In this document: piece by piece, positions 45,656 to 55,446 of the stretch
How the letters are laid out: each line of letters opens with the position of its first letter
Numbering within the stretch: the stretch's first letter is position 1
Assembly: GCA_964631325.1 (NCBI GenBank)
Contig: CAZVWJ010000006.1
Location: 30,510 to 94,509, forward strand
Direction: 5' to 3'
DNA length: 64,000 nucleotides
Source: CAZVWJ01 sp964631325
GTDB taxonomy: Bacteria; T1Sed10-126
The notes under the pieces: generated by a model
Seen by the model: the letters and a program-made list of their open reading frames with translations, nothing else
Told to the model about the DNA's origin: nothing
The model's database searches: none
Made by a program: the position numbers and the translations under genes

Positions 45656-48307
45656 TTGGAATCGGCTGAAGTGCGTTCTCAATTTCTTGATTTTTTTGCT
45701 CGGAACAAACACCAGGTGCTGGAGAGCGCTCCTTTGTTACCTTCGGACCCGGAACTTCTGTTTAATATTGCCGGGATGGTTCCTTTTAAACCGTATTTTC
45801 TCGGGGAAGAGTCCCCCCCCTCGCCACGACTTACTACATCCCAGAAATGTCTTCGGACTGCAGACATTGAAAATGTTGGCCATACGGCCCGCCACCTGAC
45901 TTTTTTTGAAATGCTCGGTAACTTTAGTTTTGGTGATTATTTTAAGGAAGAAGCAATTAAGCTGGCCTGGGCTTTTTTAACTGAAGAACTGGGGCTGGAA
46001 CCTGACCGGCTCTGGATTAGCGTTTTTGGCGGCAGTGATTCTCAGGACCTAAAACCAGACGCGGAGGCCCGCTCCCTCTGGCAGAATAAAGTAGGGATCC
46101 CCGCTGACCGTGTCCTGGAATTTGGCCCTGAGGAAAATTTCTGGGCCATGGATGAAACGGGGCCCTGTGGTCCATGCAGTGAAATTTTGTACGATCAGAA
46201 GAGTGATTCCGCTTCGCCCGGCGAGGTAAAAAATATGGTTAAGGCGGGGGAAGATCGGATCCTTGAGCTCTGGAACCTTGTTTTTATGCAGTATGACCGG
46301 GATGAACAGGCTAATTTATCGCCTCTTCCACAACAAAATATTGATACCGGACTTGGCCTGGAACGTCTCTGTGCCGTTCTTCAGGATAAACCTGACAACT
46401 TTTCGACCGATTTATTCCAACCGCTAATTGAGGAAACTAAAAAAATTTCTCCGGCCGGTGAGAATGCGCTTGATAACTCCGCTCTGCGAATAATTGCCGA
46501 CCACGTTCGGGCCGCCTCGTTCTTACTTTCGGAAGGTCTTTTACCCGGAAATGAGGGGCGGGGTTACATTCTACGGCGGCTAATTCGCCGGGCTTCCCGC
46601 TGGGGCCGCAAGCTGGAATTGAAAGAACCTTTCCTGTTTGAACTGGTTCCTACCGTAATTAAGGTTATGGGTTCTCATTTTGATGAATTGAAGGAAAAAC
46701 GGGAGTTGATTGAGCAAAATTTACGGCAAGAGGAAGAACAGTTCAATCGGACTCTGGACAGGGGTTTGGCGGAATTGCAGGATCAAATTCGGGTGATAAA
46801 AAGTAAAGAGGAGTCCCGGTTGGCCGGGGAAGATATTTTTCGTCTTTATGAAACCCATGGTTTCCCCGTGGAAATGACTGAGGAGATTTTACGTGAGGAA
46901 GAAATAGCTTACGATGAAGAAGAAATTGAGATAGCTCGCCGGAAACATCAACAGGAAAGTCGATCCGCAACCGGAACTGATTCAGATGTTAAAATTGAAG
47001 CCAGTCAACTGGAAGAAACTATATTTACAGGCTATGATAATTTTACCGAAAATACCACTGTCAAAGCAATTTATCGCGGTGAAAAAGCAGTTGACGGACT
47101 GGCCCCGGGCGAAGAAGGACAGGTGGTTCTTGAACGAACTCCTTTTTATGCTGAACGCGGGGGGCAGGTGGGGGATACGGGTCGGTTGGACGATTTTAAG
47201 GTTGAAGATACGGTAGAAAAAGGGGGGTGTGTATTTCATCTGGGTAAAGCCCGGCAAAAATTAGAGCGTGGCCAGGGGGTGGAAGCTGCTGTTGACGTTG
47301 ACCGGCGCCGGTCAATTATGCGTCACCATACTGCCACTCATCTTCTCCAGGCTGCTTTGCGTGACCGGCTCGGAGATCAGGTGATTCAGAACGGAAGCCA
47401 GGTTAACCCCGGCTATTTACGGTTCGATTTCACATATAATCAGCGTGTTTCTCGAGATCACCTGGCAAAAGTGGAAGAACAGGTCAATAACTGGATTTAT
47501 CAACAATTATCTGTGACAAAAACTGAAAAGAAGCGCCGCCAGGCAGAAAAAGACGGGGCCCTGGCTTTTTTTGGCGAACATTACGGAGAAGAGGTCAGGG
47601 TGATTAGAATTTGTGATGAACAGTCGGATTCTGATTATGTAAGTCAGGAATTGTGTGGAGGTACTCATGTTGATAATACGGTCGAACTGGGTGTATTTGT
47701 TATTATTGATGAAACTTCTGTTGCTGCGGGTGTTCGTCGGATTGAGGCTCGGGCCGGTCATCCGGCTTATGAATTTTTGACTGAGCGGAGAAAACAGTTG
47801 CGTGCGATAAGGGAATCGGTAGGGGTCCAGCGTTACGGAGAAATTGTTCCGCGGTTTGAGGAATTAGAGGAAACGGTAGACTCGCAGGCCGAGGAATTAG
47901 AAAGCTTTCGGCAAAAACAAGCCGAAGCCCAGACCCGGCAGTTGATAGAGGAAGCAAAACAATTTGGAGATCTCAAGTTTATTCTTAAAGAATTTCAGAA
48001 TTCTGAGCAGGAAACCCTTAAAAAATTAATTGACAGTCTCAGGGATGAAATACAAAATGGAGTCGTTTTGCTTATTAATCAACAGGGGAGTTCCGTGCAG
48101 TTATTACTGGGGGCAACTGATGATATTGCCCCTGATTTTCAGGCCGGGGAGATTATTGGAAAACTCGGTCGGCTCGTTGGAGGCGGGGGTGGCGGGAGTC
48201 CGGCCTTCGCCCAGGCCGGTGGAAGTGATCCGGATGGAATTGATGAAGTTAAATCAAAAATTAATTCCTTGCTTGCGGACAGGTATGGGCCGGATTCTGG
48301 GAATTGA
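45656..48307 (+). CDS. alaS: Alanyl-tRNA synthetase
   Basis: 883 residues from a TTG with AGGAGG seven bases upstream. Class II aminoacylation domain (SQKCLRTADIENVG, RHLTFFEMLGNFSFGDYFK), editing domain with HHTATHLLQAALR and CGGTHV, and C-Ala domain ending LVGGGGGGSPAFAQAGG. It precedes ruvX and mltG. The ireB gene usually found between alaS and ruvX in Bacillota is absent. No T-box leader is seen; an inverted repeat (ACCTGAAT/ATTCAGGT) lies just upstream at about 45588-45641. Confidence 0.97.
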   Translation: MESAEVRSQFLDFFARNKHQVLESAPLLPSDPELLFNIAGMVPFKPYFLGEESPPSPRLTTSQKCLRTADIENVGHTARHLTFFEMLGNFSFGDYFKEEAIKLAWAFLTEELGLEPDRLWISVFGGSDSQDLKPDAEARSLWQNKVGIPADRVLEFGPEENFWAMDETGPCGPCSEILYDQKSDSASPGEVKNMVKAGEDRILELWNLVFMQYDRDEQANLSPLPQQNIDTGLGLERLCAVLQDKPDNFSTDLFQPLIEETKKISPAGENALDNSALRIIADHVRAASFLLSEGLLPGNEGRGYILRRLIRRASRWGRKLELKEPFLFELVPTVIKVMGSHFDELKEKRELIEQNLRQEEEQFNRTLDRGLAELQDQIRVIKSKEESRLAGEDIFRLYETHGFPVEMTEEILREEEIAYDEEEIEIARRKHQQESRSATGTDSDVKIEASQLEETIFTGYDNFTENTTVKAIYRGEKAVDGLAPGEEGQVVLERTPFYAERGGQVGDTGRLDDFKVEDTVEKGGCVFHLGKARQKLERGQGVEAAVDVDRRRSIMRHHTATHLLQAALRDRLGDQVIQNGSQVNPGYLRFDFTYNQRVSRDHLAKVEEQVNNWIYQQLSVTKTEKKRRQAEKDGALAFFGEHYGEEVRVIRICDEQSDSDYVSQELCGGTHVDNTVELGVFVIIDETSVAAGVRRIEARAGHPAYEFLTERRKQLRAIRESVGVQRYGEIVPRFEELEETVDSQAEELESFRQKQAEAQTRQLIEEAKQFGDLKFILKEFQNSEQETLKKLIDSLRDEIQNGVVLLINQQGSSVQLLLGATDDIAPDFQAGEIIGKLGRLVGGGGGGSPAFAQAGGSDPDGIDEVKSKINSLLADRYGPDSGN

Positions 48308-48707
48308 CCCCGGTAAGAGGCGGGTGGGAATAGCAGTTACCGACGAAGCCCGGGTGATGGCCTCCCCGAGACAGGTGATTGATAGGGAAATAGATGATTT
48401 TGCGCAAGTTCTCTCCCACCTGGTTGAAGAGTTGGCTGTTGAAAAAATTGTTATTGGTTATCCTGAGCCTTTTAGCGGGCAAAAAAATGAACGAACCAGG
48501 GAAGTGGATGAATTTATCGGTGAATACATTGAACCGCTGGGGCTTCCGCTCCACCGTATCAGTGAGAGATTTACTACCAAAAAAGCCCGCCGGCTTCAAA
48601 AAATACGGGGAAAAGACAAGGAAAATGCTGACGCAGATGCCGCTGCTTTGATTTTAAATCATTATTTAAAGCGTTTGGAAAACCAGCCTGTAAACGGTGA
48701 TGATTAG
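48285..48707 (+). CDS. ruvX: RuvX/YqgF, pre-16S rRNA nuclease / Holliday junction resolvase-like
   Basis: 140 residues from the ATG at 48285, overlapping the alaS end by 23 bases; the longer open frame upstream is an alaS shadow. RNase H-like fold: ILGIDPGKRRVGIAVTDEA, VIGYPEPFSG, ERFTTKKARR and DADAAALILNHYL, with acidic residues at the ends of the first, second and last motifs. It probably matures the 16S rRNA 5' end. Confidence 0.94.
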   Translation: MGRILGIDPGKRRVGIAVTDEARVMASPRQVIDREIDDFAQVLSHLVEELAVEKIVIGYPEPFSGQKNERTREVDEFIGEYIEPLGLPLHRISERFTTKKARRLQKIRGKDKENADADAAALILNHYLKRLENQPVNGDD

Positions 48708-48710
48708 AAA

Positions 48711-49703
48711 ATGTCATTGAAAAAATTGTTGTTCTATGGCTGTCTGGTTGTAGGAATTATTATTTTCATTTTTACTGCAGGCTTGAGGTACTGGTTTCAT
48801 CTTCGGCTTCCTCTGAGGAAAAAAATTACTCTTCACATCCGGAAGGGAATGGCGGGGAGAGAAATCGGGCGGCTGCTAAAACAAAAGGGAGTTATAAATT
48901 CGGTTGAATCGTTTCGCTGGGCAATTTGGTTTAAGGGAGCGGAACAGGATTTACGGATGGGAACTATTGCACTGGCACCTCCTTTAACTCGGGAAAATTT
49001 AGTCGAAAAATTGCAACAAAAAAATCCGCTCCAGCGATGGGTTGTCCTTAAAGAAGGTTGGCCCTCCTGGAAAATTACTTCTCACCTGGCTGAAAAATTA
49101 AATTTACCACGGGAAAGATTTGAAGCCTTTGTAAATAATAAAAAATTCTTGGACCGGTTGGAATTACCCGGTTCGAGTCTGGAAGGATATCTGTTTCCGG
49201 AAACTTATTTGATTTCGGCTGATGCTTCCCCCGAAAATGTGATTAAACAACTTATTCAGCAGTTTGACCGGGTTTCTGACAAAATAAATTTGCCTCAGCA
49301 GGCTGAGGAAGTAGGCTTAAATTTGCACCAGGCAGTCATCCTGGCCTCAATTATTGAAAGAGAAACCGCCCTGCCGGAGGAGCGGGTAGTGGTAAGTGCA
49401 GTATTTCACAATCGGCTGCAAAAGGGCATGCCCCTGGAGGCAGATCCCACTGTGCTTTATGCCCATAAGGATTTTCAGCGTTCGTTGACTTTGACTGATT
49501 TGCGAATTGACTCTCCTTACAATACTTATAAGAACCGGGGCTTGCCCCCCGGTCCTATCTGTAATCCGGGCAAAGCCAGCCTGCAAGCTGCCGTAAATCC
49601 TGCTGATACTTCAGTTCTTTATTTTGTTGCTCGGCCGGACGGCAGCCATAAGTTCAGTAAATCATATTCTACCCATCAGAAAGCAGTCAGAAAATATCAA
49701 TAA
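48711..49703 (+). CDS. mltG: Endolytic peptidoglycan transglycosylase MltG
   Basis: 330 residues. One N-terminal membrane anchor (about 6-25). Catalytic Glu in VILASIIERETALPEE. Further motifs: LEGYLFPETYLI, ADPTVLYAH and IDSPYNTYKNRGLPPGPICN. It cuts nascent glycan strands and sets their length. It starts three bases after ruvX. Confidence 0.95.
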   Translation: MSLKKLLFYGCLVVGIIIFIFTAGLRYWFHLRLPLRKKITLHIRKGMAGREIGRLLKQKGVINSVESFRWAIWFKGAEQDLRMGTIALAPPLTRENLVEKLQQKNPLQRWVVLKEGWPSWKITSHLAEKLNLPRERFEAFVNNKKFLDRLELPGSSLEGYLFPETYLISADASPENVIKQLIQQFDRVSDKINLPQQAEEVGLNLHQAVILASIIERETALPEERVVVSAVFHNRLQKGMPLEADPTVLYAHKDFQRSLTLTDLRIDSPYNTYKNRGLPPGPICNPGKASLQAAVNPADTSVLYFVARPDGSHKFSKSYSTHQKAVRKYQ

Positions 49704-49776
49704 TACCTCGCCCTATCATCAGCGTGCCCGTACTGAGCACAGTTTCCCCAAAAAATTCCGTTATTGCCGCGAACGT

Positions 49777-49936
49777 GAAACGTCCCCGGACTCGCCCCGG
49801 CAATCCATCACAGAACGTCCGTCATTGCCGGGCTTGACCCGGCAATCCATCACACAACATCCGTCATTGCCGGGCTTGACCCGGCAATCCATCACAGAAC
49901 ATCCGTCATTGCCGGGCTTGATCCGGCAATCCATTT
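49777..49936. repeat. Tandem repeat, 42-base period, one hairpin per unit
   Basis: Three good units start at about 49819, 49861 and 49903, with a degenerate one before. Each holds the palindrome ATTGCCGGGCTTGACCCGGC-AAT followed by CCATCAC. There are no unique spacers, so it is not a CRISPR array. It lies between the ends of the convergent mltG and the minus-strand cNMP gene and may act as a barrier to read-through. Confidence 0.85.
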
Positions 49937-49984
49937 TTAAGGGGTATTGGTTTCTATTTCCACAGAAATGATTTGAGGAATAAG

Positions 49985-50482
49985 TTACCGGTTTTCCATT
50001 CTTTCCTTGAGCTCACCGAGTTCACTTGCTTTACGATCAGCCCTTCTTAGCCGGTAAATTAAGACCAGGCATAGGGCATGATAAATCTTGCAGCCAAGGG
50101 TGGGAGCCTCTTCAATTATCTGCTCAAAATCATCGCGGGACAAGGTGAATAAAGTGCAGAAAGTCCCGGCAACAGCAGCCGCAAAACTTTCCGATTTGGG
50201 GATAAATGACATTTCTCCAAAAATATTTCCTTTTTCCAGAGTGATTAAGGGGATGTATTCCTCCCCCTCTTTGTCCGACATCTTTGAGATTTCCACTTCA
50301 CCACTCTGAATTATGTAAAGATTATCCCCGGGATCACCCTCGTAAAATATTGTTTCCCCGGGCACATACTCTTCGCTTGTTAAATGCCGGCTCAGTTCTT
50401 CAACCTCTTCATCGGAAAGATTTTCCAGAAGTTCATCAAAGGTGGGAATCGTTTCCTTTTTAAACACTTCAGGGGAAGTCAT
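49985..50482 (-). CDS. Cyclic nucleotide-binding domain protein without DNA-binding domain
   Basis: 165 residues. The cNMP fold is clear: YVPGETIFYEGDPGDNLYII, QSGEVEISK, KGNIFGEMSFI, then a phosphate-binding-cassette-like SESFAAAVAGTFCTLFTLSR. No helix-turn-helix follows; the protein ends in a charged helix (ADRKASELGELKERMENR). The Arg usual in cAMP-binding cassettes is not evident, so ligand binding is uncertain. Possibly a regulatory subunit or partner protein. TTGGAGG lies upstream of the ATG. Confidence 0.85.
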   Translation of the reverse strand: MTSPEVFKKETIPTFDELLENLSDEEVEELSRHLTSEEYVPGETIFYEGDPGDNLYIIQSGEVEISKMSDKEGEEYIPLITLEKGNIFGEMSFIPKSESFAAAVAGTFCTLFTLSRDDFEQIIEEAPTLGCKIYHALCLVLIYRLRRADRKASELGELKERMENR

Positions 50483-50667
50483 TAATTTACCTCCAACCTG
50501 TAAATTTTATTCGAAATATATTTTATCAGGAAAATTATTATGATGAATCCAGGTATTGTTTCCTTCCCGTTAAGGTAATATTTTAAATAATATCACTTAA
50601 GTGTAACACAAACTCACTAAATAATTCCAGAATATATTTTCTGGATTTCACCAGAACCTCAAAACAA

Positions 50668-50812
50668 ATCTCCTCTCCCCTGGTGGGAGAGGACTAAGGT
50701 GAGGGGGAGCGGGATAAATGGGTTTTTGAAAAAACCCTCTTCACCCCTATCTGTGTAACGCGTACGCGTCACAGGCTTTCCACCGTCAAGGGGGAAGAAT
50801 CATTTTGAGGTT
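50668..50812. repeat. Dispersed intergenic repeat, copy 9
   Basis: TCTCCTCTCCCCTGGTGGGA with GGACTAAGGTGAGGGGGAGC, then TCACCCCTATCTGTGTAACG, CGTACGCGTCACAGGC and CCGTCAAGGGGGAAGAATC. It occupies part of the 568-base gap between the divergent cNMP gene and grpE. Confidence 0.7.
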
Positions 50813-50833
50813 CTGGGATTTCGCACACACATC

Positions 50834-50861
50834 TTGACATAACTGAAATTAAGTATATCAT
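50834..50861 (+). promoter_or_regulatory. Candidate sigma-A promoter of grpE-dnaK
   Basis: TTGACA and TATCAT separated by 16 bases. It would give a leader of about 180 bases before grpE, containing a small CAGGG-GATAG-CCCTG hairpin near 50998. No CIRCE inverted repeat (TTAGCACTC type) is seen in 50813-51050, and no hrcA gene is present. Confidence 0.5.
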
Positions 50862-51050
50862 ATTTGCCTTCAGTAATTAGATAAAGTGTGTATCCTCCCT
50901 GTGACTCGGGAAAGTCCAGATTTTTTTCAAATTCAGGAATAAATTTTTGATGTATTAGTTTAAAGTATAGGTGTCGGGTGCAGAGGTGTGTTGATTTCAG
51001 GGGATAGCCCTGGCTAAAGTTAGTATTTTTTTGAATCGGAGGTTAACCTG

Positions 51051-51677
51051 ATGGAAAAACAAGAACAGTCCGTAAAAGAAGAATCGGAGAACGATGAAAC
51101 CGAGGTAGAGGTAATAAATGCCGAGGAAGAATCGGATGAGGTGGATGATGATGAACAAGAGGAGACTCCGGAAGTTGTTGAAGTGACCCGCGGAGAAATT
51201 GAAGAGTTGAAACAGCAATCTGAAGAATTCAGGGAAAAATATTTTCGGCGAACCGCCGACCTGGATAATTTGCGAAAACGGTTTAAACGGGAAAAAGAAC
51301 AGTACCAAAAATACGCAAACTACGAGTTGCTTCGGGACTTGCTGGAAATATTGGATAATTTTGAGCGGGCCAGGGACACTATGGAGTTTGAAAATGAAGA
51401 AGTCCGCGAAGGTATGCAGATGATTGATAACCAACTGCGGGGTTTACTTGAAAAATATGACGTTGAACCTGTTGACGCCGAAGGTGAACCTTTTGATCCA
51501 CAGGAACACGAGGGTATGATGCGCGAAGAAAGAGAGGACCTTGATCGACAGGTTGTGTTGGAAGTTTTTAAAAAAGGTTATAAACTACATGATCGTATTT
51601 TAAGACCTGCTTCCGTGAAAGTGGGGATTCCCGTAAAATCCTCATCCGAGCAAGATGATGAAACAGAACAGGAGTAA
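51051..51677 (+). CDS. grpE: Nucleotide exchange factor GrpE
   Basis: 208 residues. The first 50 residues are strongly acidic and probably disordered. A long coiled coil follows (EELKQQSEEFREKYFRRTAD, LDNLRKRFKREKEQYQKYAN) and then the beta-rich head ending VGIPVKSS. Diagnostic: DLLEILDNFERA and HEGMMRE. It releases ADP from DnaK. TCGGAGG precedes the ATG. Confidence 0.96.
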   Translation: MEKQEQSVKEESENDETEVEVINAEEESDEVDDDEQEETPEVVEVTRGEIEELKQQSEEFREKYFRRTADLDNLRKRFKREKEQYQKYANYELLRDLLEILDNFERARDTMEFENEEVREGMQMIDNQLRGLLEKYDVEPVDAEGEPFDPQEHEGMMREEREDLDRQVVLEVFKKGYKLHDRILRPASVKVGIPVKSSSEQDDETEQE

Positions 51678-51719
51678 GTTAATAAGTAGAATTATAATCT
51701 TTAGTGGAGGTATCTAACT

Positions 51720-53612
51720 ATGGTTGAAAAAACATCTGAGCAGGAAGAAAAAGACGTAGAGGGCCCAATAATTGGAATTGATCTGGGCACGACTAATAGC
51801 GTGGTGTCCCTCTATGAGGGGGGAGAAGCAAAAGTGATTGAGAATTCCGAAGGAAGTCGTACTACCCCTTCGGTTGTGGCTTTTAACGAGGATGGAGAAA
51901 AGCTGGTCGGAGCTCCGGCCAAGCGTCAGTCCGTTACTAACAGTGAAAACACGGTCAGTTCTATCAAACGCCACATGGGCGAAGAATACGAAGTTGAGCT
52001 GAACGGTGAAGATTACACGCCCGAGCAAATCAGTGCTTTTATCCTTCAAAAATTAAAGAAGGAGGCTGAGGATTATCTCGGTCAGGAAGTAAAACGAGCT
52101 GTAATTACAGTTCCGGCTTACTTCAACGATAGCCAGCGTCAGGCCACGAAAAATGCCGGCCGTATTGCCGGACTACATGTGGAGCGAATAATTAATGAGC
52201 CCACGGCTGCCGCACTTGCTTACGGTTTGGACGAAGAAGCCGAGCAAAACGTGGCTGTTTATGACCTTGGTGGTGGCACTTTTGATATCTCCATTCTTGA
52301 TATTGGTGACGGTGTTATTGAGGTTAAATCCACTCACGGTGACACTAAACTCGGTGGTGATGATTTTGATGAAGAGATTATTAATTGGATGGCCGACGAG
52401 TTCAAGAAAAAACACGGAGTTGATCTTCGTGACGATCCAATGGCTCTTCAGCGTCTGCGAGATGCCGCCGAAGAAGCTAAAGTGGAGCTTTCTGCCGCCA
52501 AACAGACCAATATTAATCTGCCTTTTGTTACTGCCGACGAGTCAGGACCGAAGCACCTGGACCTTGATCTGAAACGTTCAGAATTTGAGCAGATGATTGA
52601 TAGTTATATTAATAAAACTCTTGATATCTGCGAGGAAGTCGTTAATGAGGCGGATCTTTCCGTTGACGATGTTCACGAGGTTATTTTGGTCGGTGGCTCA
52701 ACTCGAGTTCCCGCCGTCGCCGATGCTGTTTCGGATTACTTTGGAAGAGAACCCCACAAGGGAGTTAACCCGGACGAGGTGGTCTCTATTGGAGCGGCAA
52801 TTCAGGCCGGCGTTCTTGGCGGTGACGTCGACGATATTCTTTTGCTGGATGTCACTCCGTTGTCCCTTGGTGTTGAAACCCAGGGGGGTGTCTTTACCAA
52901 GTTAATTGAAAAGAACACCACAGTTCCGGCAAAGAAGTCCGAGATTTTTACTACGGCTGAGAATAATCAGTCCCAGGTGGAAATTCACGTTCTCCAGGGA
53001 GAACGTGAAATGGCCGCTCACAACAAGTCACTTGGCCGTTTCCACCTGACAGGGATTCCGCCTGCTCCGCGTGGGACTCCCCAGATCGAGGTTACTTTTG
53101 ACATTGATTCCAACGGTATCCTCAACGTCTCCGCCGAAGATAAGGGAACCGGCGAAAAACAGGAGATCGAAATCACCGGTTCCACGAATCTCTCCGAGGA
53201 TGAAGTCGAGGAGATGAAGGAAGAGGCGGAAAAACACGCTGAGGAAGATCGTAAACGTAAGGAGCTGATTGAGGCCCGTAATCAGGCTGATCAGCTCGTT
53301 TACCAGACCGAGGAATTACTGGAAGAACATGAGGATAAAATTTCCGATGAGGAAAAAGAAGAAGTAGAATCAGCGATGGAGGAACTTGAGAAATTAGTCG
53401 AGGAATCCGAGGATGCTGATGAAATCCGGGAAGGCATGGAGCAGTTGACCCAGGCCTCCCAGGCGATCAGCCAGCACCTCTACGAACAGCAGGGTGGCCC
53501 TCAGGGAACCCCCGGAGCTGCCGGTGGCGCCGCTGCCGGTCAGCAGGCTCAACCTGGCGCTTCCGAAGAAGTAGAGGACGCGGATTACGAGGTAGTTGAT
53601 GAGGAAGAATAA
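51720..53612 (+). CDS. dnaK: Chaperone DnaK (Hsp70)
   Basis: 630 residues. ATPase domain: [53 protein letters not shown] and [13 protein letters not shown]. Linker [17 protein letters not shown], substrate-binding domain and helical lid, then a Gly/Ala/Gln-rich tail ending [15 protein letters not shown]. About a dozen extra acidic residues precede the usual start. GGAGG lies before the ATG. A strong terminator follows, so dnaJ is a separate unit. Confidence 0.98.
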   Translation: MVEKTSEQEEKDVEGPIIGIDLGTTNSVVSLYEGGEAKVIENSEGSRTTPSVVAFNEDGEKLVGAPAKRQSVTNSENTVSSIKRHMGEEYEVELNGEDYTPEQISAFILQKLKKEAEDYLGQEVKRAVITVPAYFNDSQRQATKNAGRIAGLHVERIINEPTAAALAYGLDEEAEQNVAVYDLGGGTFDISILDIGDGVIEVKSTHGDTKLGGDDFDEEIINWMADEFKKKHGVDLRDDPMALQRLRDAAEEAKVELSAAKQTNINLPFVTADESGPKHLDLDLKRSEFEQMIDSYINKTLDICEEVVNEADLSVDDVHEVILVGGSTRVPAVADAVSDYFGREPHKGVNPDEVVSIGAAIQAGVLGGDVDDILLLDVTPLSLGVETQGGVFTKLIEKNTTVPAKKSEIFTTAENNQSQVEIHVLQGEREMAAHNKSLGRFHLTGIPPAPRGTPQIEVTFDIDSNGILNVSAEDKGTGEKQEIEITGSTNLSEDEVEEMKEEAEKHAEEDRKRKELIEARNQADQLVYQTEELLEEHEDKISDEEKEEVESAMEELEKLVEESEDADEIREGMEQLTQASQAISQHLYEQQGGPQGTPGAAGGAAAGQQAQPGASEEVEDADYEVVDEEE

Positions 53613-53637
53613 GGTTTAATTGAAATCCAGCCTTCCT

Positions 53638-53680
53638 CCCGGTGGATGAGTTTTTTCCCCTCATCCACCGGTTTATTTTT
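53638..53680 (+). terminator. Strong intrinsic terminator after dnaK
   Basis: Stem CCGGTGGATGA / TCATCCACCGG (eleven base pairs) with a ten-base loop, followed by TTTATTTTT. It lies 26 bases after the dnaK stop. Confidence 0.9.
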
Positions 53681-53843
53681 CTATCTTAAAAACCGCAAAG
53701 CGCTAACCTGAAAATCCAGTTCAACATAGCTTTTAAACTCAGAACTTCCTACTGAGCCATCATTGTCCTGACGTCCCTCGGGCGTACGCCTGGCAGGCTC
53801 AGAACCGTAGACCGGGCTCGAACCGGCAATCAATTTTTCAAAA

Positions 53844-54066
53844 CGAACGTCATTCCGGGGCCTGCCCCCGGAATCCATTTTGACAACGAACGTCATTCCG
53901 GGGCCTGCCCCCGGAATCCATTTTGACAACGAACGTCATNNNNNNNNNNNNNNNNNNNNNNNNNNNNNNNNNNNNNNNNNNNNNNNNNNNNNNNNNNNNN
54001 NNNNNNNNNNNNNNNNNNNNNNNNNNNNNNNNNNNNNNNTCCGGGGCCTGAACCCGGAATCCATTT
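53844..54066. repeat. Tandem repeat, 43-base period, interrupted by an assembly gap
   Basis: Units begin at 53844, 53887 and 53930 (CGAACGTCATTCCGGGGCCT and on) and each has a hairpin ATTCCGGGG / CCCCGGAAT-like followed by CCATTTTGACAA. A last unit resumes after the N run at 54040. The true unit number is unknown. Together with 53681-53843 and 54067-54279 this fills the 667 bases between dnaK and dnaJ; no gene is seen. Confidence 0.85.
53940..54039. other. Assembly gap (100 N)
   Basis: Exactly 100 N, a scaffold placeholder of unknown true size, within the tandem repeat. The array probably collapsed during assembly. Confidence 0.99.
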
Positions 54067-54194
54067 TGACTTTACGTCTTTTTAGTTTTCACTTATTCGC
54101 ATGACGCAAGCCCTGTTTCCGGAGCTTCGGGTCTCCACCCGGAATGTTGTTTTGATAGGGTTAAAAAGTTTTATTTTGAACTTGAATTTAAGGT

Positions 54195-54236
54195 TATAAT
54201 CTGTGCAAATCAGTGTAATCTGTGGATCCAGAACTT
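54195..54236 (-). repeat. Inverted copy of the GGATTACACAG repeat at 841-890
   Basis: The minus strand reads AAGTTCTGGATCCACAGATT and continues ACACTGATTTGCACAG and ATTATAA, matching about 848-888 on the plus strand with few changes. It lies just before the dnaJ start. Confidence 0.6.
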
Positions 54237-54279
54237 GATTTTGAATTTGAACTTAATCACGTTACGGGGTAAATAATAC

Positions 54280-55407
54280 ATGGTAGATTCTGATGATTAT
54301 TACGAACGTCTTGGTGTCGACCGCGACGCCTCCCAGGAAGAAATAAAAAAAGCCTTCAAACAACTTGCTCTTGAATATCACCCGGATCGTTCTGAGCAGC
54401 CGGAAGCCGAGGAAAAGTTTAAAAAAATTTCCGAGGCCTATGAGGTCCTCAGCGATGAAGACCAGCGGGCCCGCTATGATCGGTTCGGTAAAGAGGGGGT
54501 TCAGGGCGCTGCTTCCCGGGGCCGGGGTGCTGATATAGGTGATATTTTTGAAGAAATGGGGTTTGGTGATTTATTCTCAGAATTTTTTGGCGGCGCCGGT
54601 GGGAGAAGAGGTCGGGGTAAACGGCGTTCCCGGCGTGGTGCCGATCTTCGGATGCAAATTGACCTGGACCTCGAAGAGGCGGCTTTTGGCTGTCAGAAAG
54701 AAGTTGAACTGAGAAAACGGGAAAAATGTGAAGCCTGCGGCGGAAGCGGCTCCCGGGACGAGGGCGGGACGGTGAGATGCCCCAAGTGCGAGGGCCGCGG
54801 GAAAATTTCTCGTTCCCAGGGTTTTTTCACTTTGACTGAGACTTGTCCGGAATGTAACGGTAGCGGTAAAAAAATTGAAAATCCCTGCCCGGAATGTAAC
54901 GGGGTTGGTAAGGTCCGGCGAAAGAAAACGATTGAAGTAGATATTCCGGCCGGAGTCGATACCGGCCACAGGATGCGAGTTGATGGCGAAGGCGAAGCCG
55001 GGGAAGCAGGTCCCGGCAATCTTTATCTGGATATTAATGTAAAATCTCATTCTCAGTTTAAAAGGGACGGGGCCGATCTCTATACCCAGGTTCCGATCAG
55101 TTTTGTCCAGGCCGCTCTCGGTGGGTCGGTGGAAGTGCCCCTGCTGGATGAAGATGAAACTGAGGAACTTTCTATAAGTGAAGGAACTCAGACCGGGGAA
55201 GTATTTGTTGTTGAAGGGAATGGGGTTGAATACTTGAAACGCCGGGGCCGGGGAGATCTTCACGTCCAGGTAAAAATTGTCACTCCCACTGATCTTTCGC
55301 CCGAAGAAAAAGAACTTTTCCAGGAACTGGCTGATATCCGCGGGGAAAAAGTTCAACCTGAAGGCCGAGGCATTTTTGAGAAACTCCGTGATGCTTTTAC
55401 GGGTTGA
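54280..55407 (+). CDS. dnaJ: Chaperone DnaJ (Hsp40)
   Basis: 375 residues, type I. J domain with HPD in LEYHPDRSE (Lys-rich helix around it), Gly/Arg-rich segment ([14 protein letters not shown]), four CxxCxGxG zinc motifs ([32 protein letters not shown]) and the C-terminal substrate-binding domains. It stimulates DnaK ATPase. A recognisable ribosome site (ACGGGG) lies before the ATG. It is cut off from dnaK by a terminator and repeats, so it needs its own promoter. Confidence 0.97.
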   Translation: MVDSDDYYERLGVDRDASQEEIKKAFKQLALEYHPDRSEQPEAEEKFKKISEAYEVLSDEDQRARYDRFGKEGVQGAASRGRGADIGDIFEEMGFGDLFSEFFGGAGGRRGRGKRRSRRGADLRMQIDLDLEEAAFGCQKEVELRKREKCEACGGSGSRDEGGTVRCPKCEGRGKISRSQGFFTLTETCPECNGSGKKIENPCPECNGVGKVRRKKTIEVDIPAGVDTGHRMRVDGEGEAGEAGPGNLYLDINVKSHSQFKRDGADLYTQVPISFVQAALGGSVEVPLLDEDETEELSISEGTQTGEVFVVEGNGVEYLKRRGRGDLHVQVKIVTPTDLSPEEKELFQELADIRGEKVQPEGRGIFEKLRDAFTG

Positions 55408-55446
55408 ATTTCTCCTCAATCATCTTTACCTTGAGGACGACTTATA

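Noticed and set aside
48030..48284. Longer N-terminus for RuvX
   Set aside because: The region codes for AlaS in another frame; RuvX homology starts at the ATG at 48285.
49777..49936. CRISPR-like spacing of palindromic repeats
   Set aside because: Units follow each other without unique spacers and no cas genes are present; the same holds for 53844-54066.
49624..49971. Open frame of 115 codons across the end of mltG and the tandem repeat
   Set aside because: Its repeated peptide comes from the 42-base hairpin units; it overlaps mltG in another frame and has no ribosome site.
50900..50925. GGGAAAGTCC motif recalling RNase P RNA
   Set aside because: The surrounding conserved helices are absent and the gap is too short for the RNA before grpE.
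50813..51050. CIRCE operator before grpE
   Set aside because: No TTAGCACTC-N9-GAGTGCTAA-like inverted repeat is present.
53880..54104. Open frame spanning the N run
   Set aside because: It consists of tandem repeat and unknown bases.
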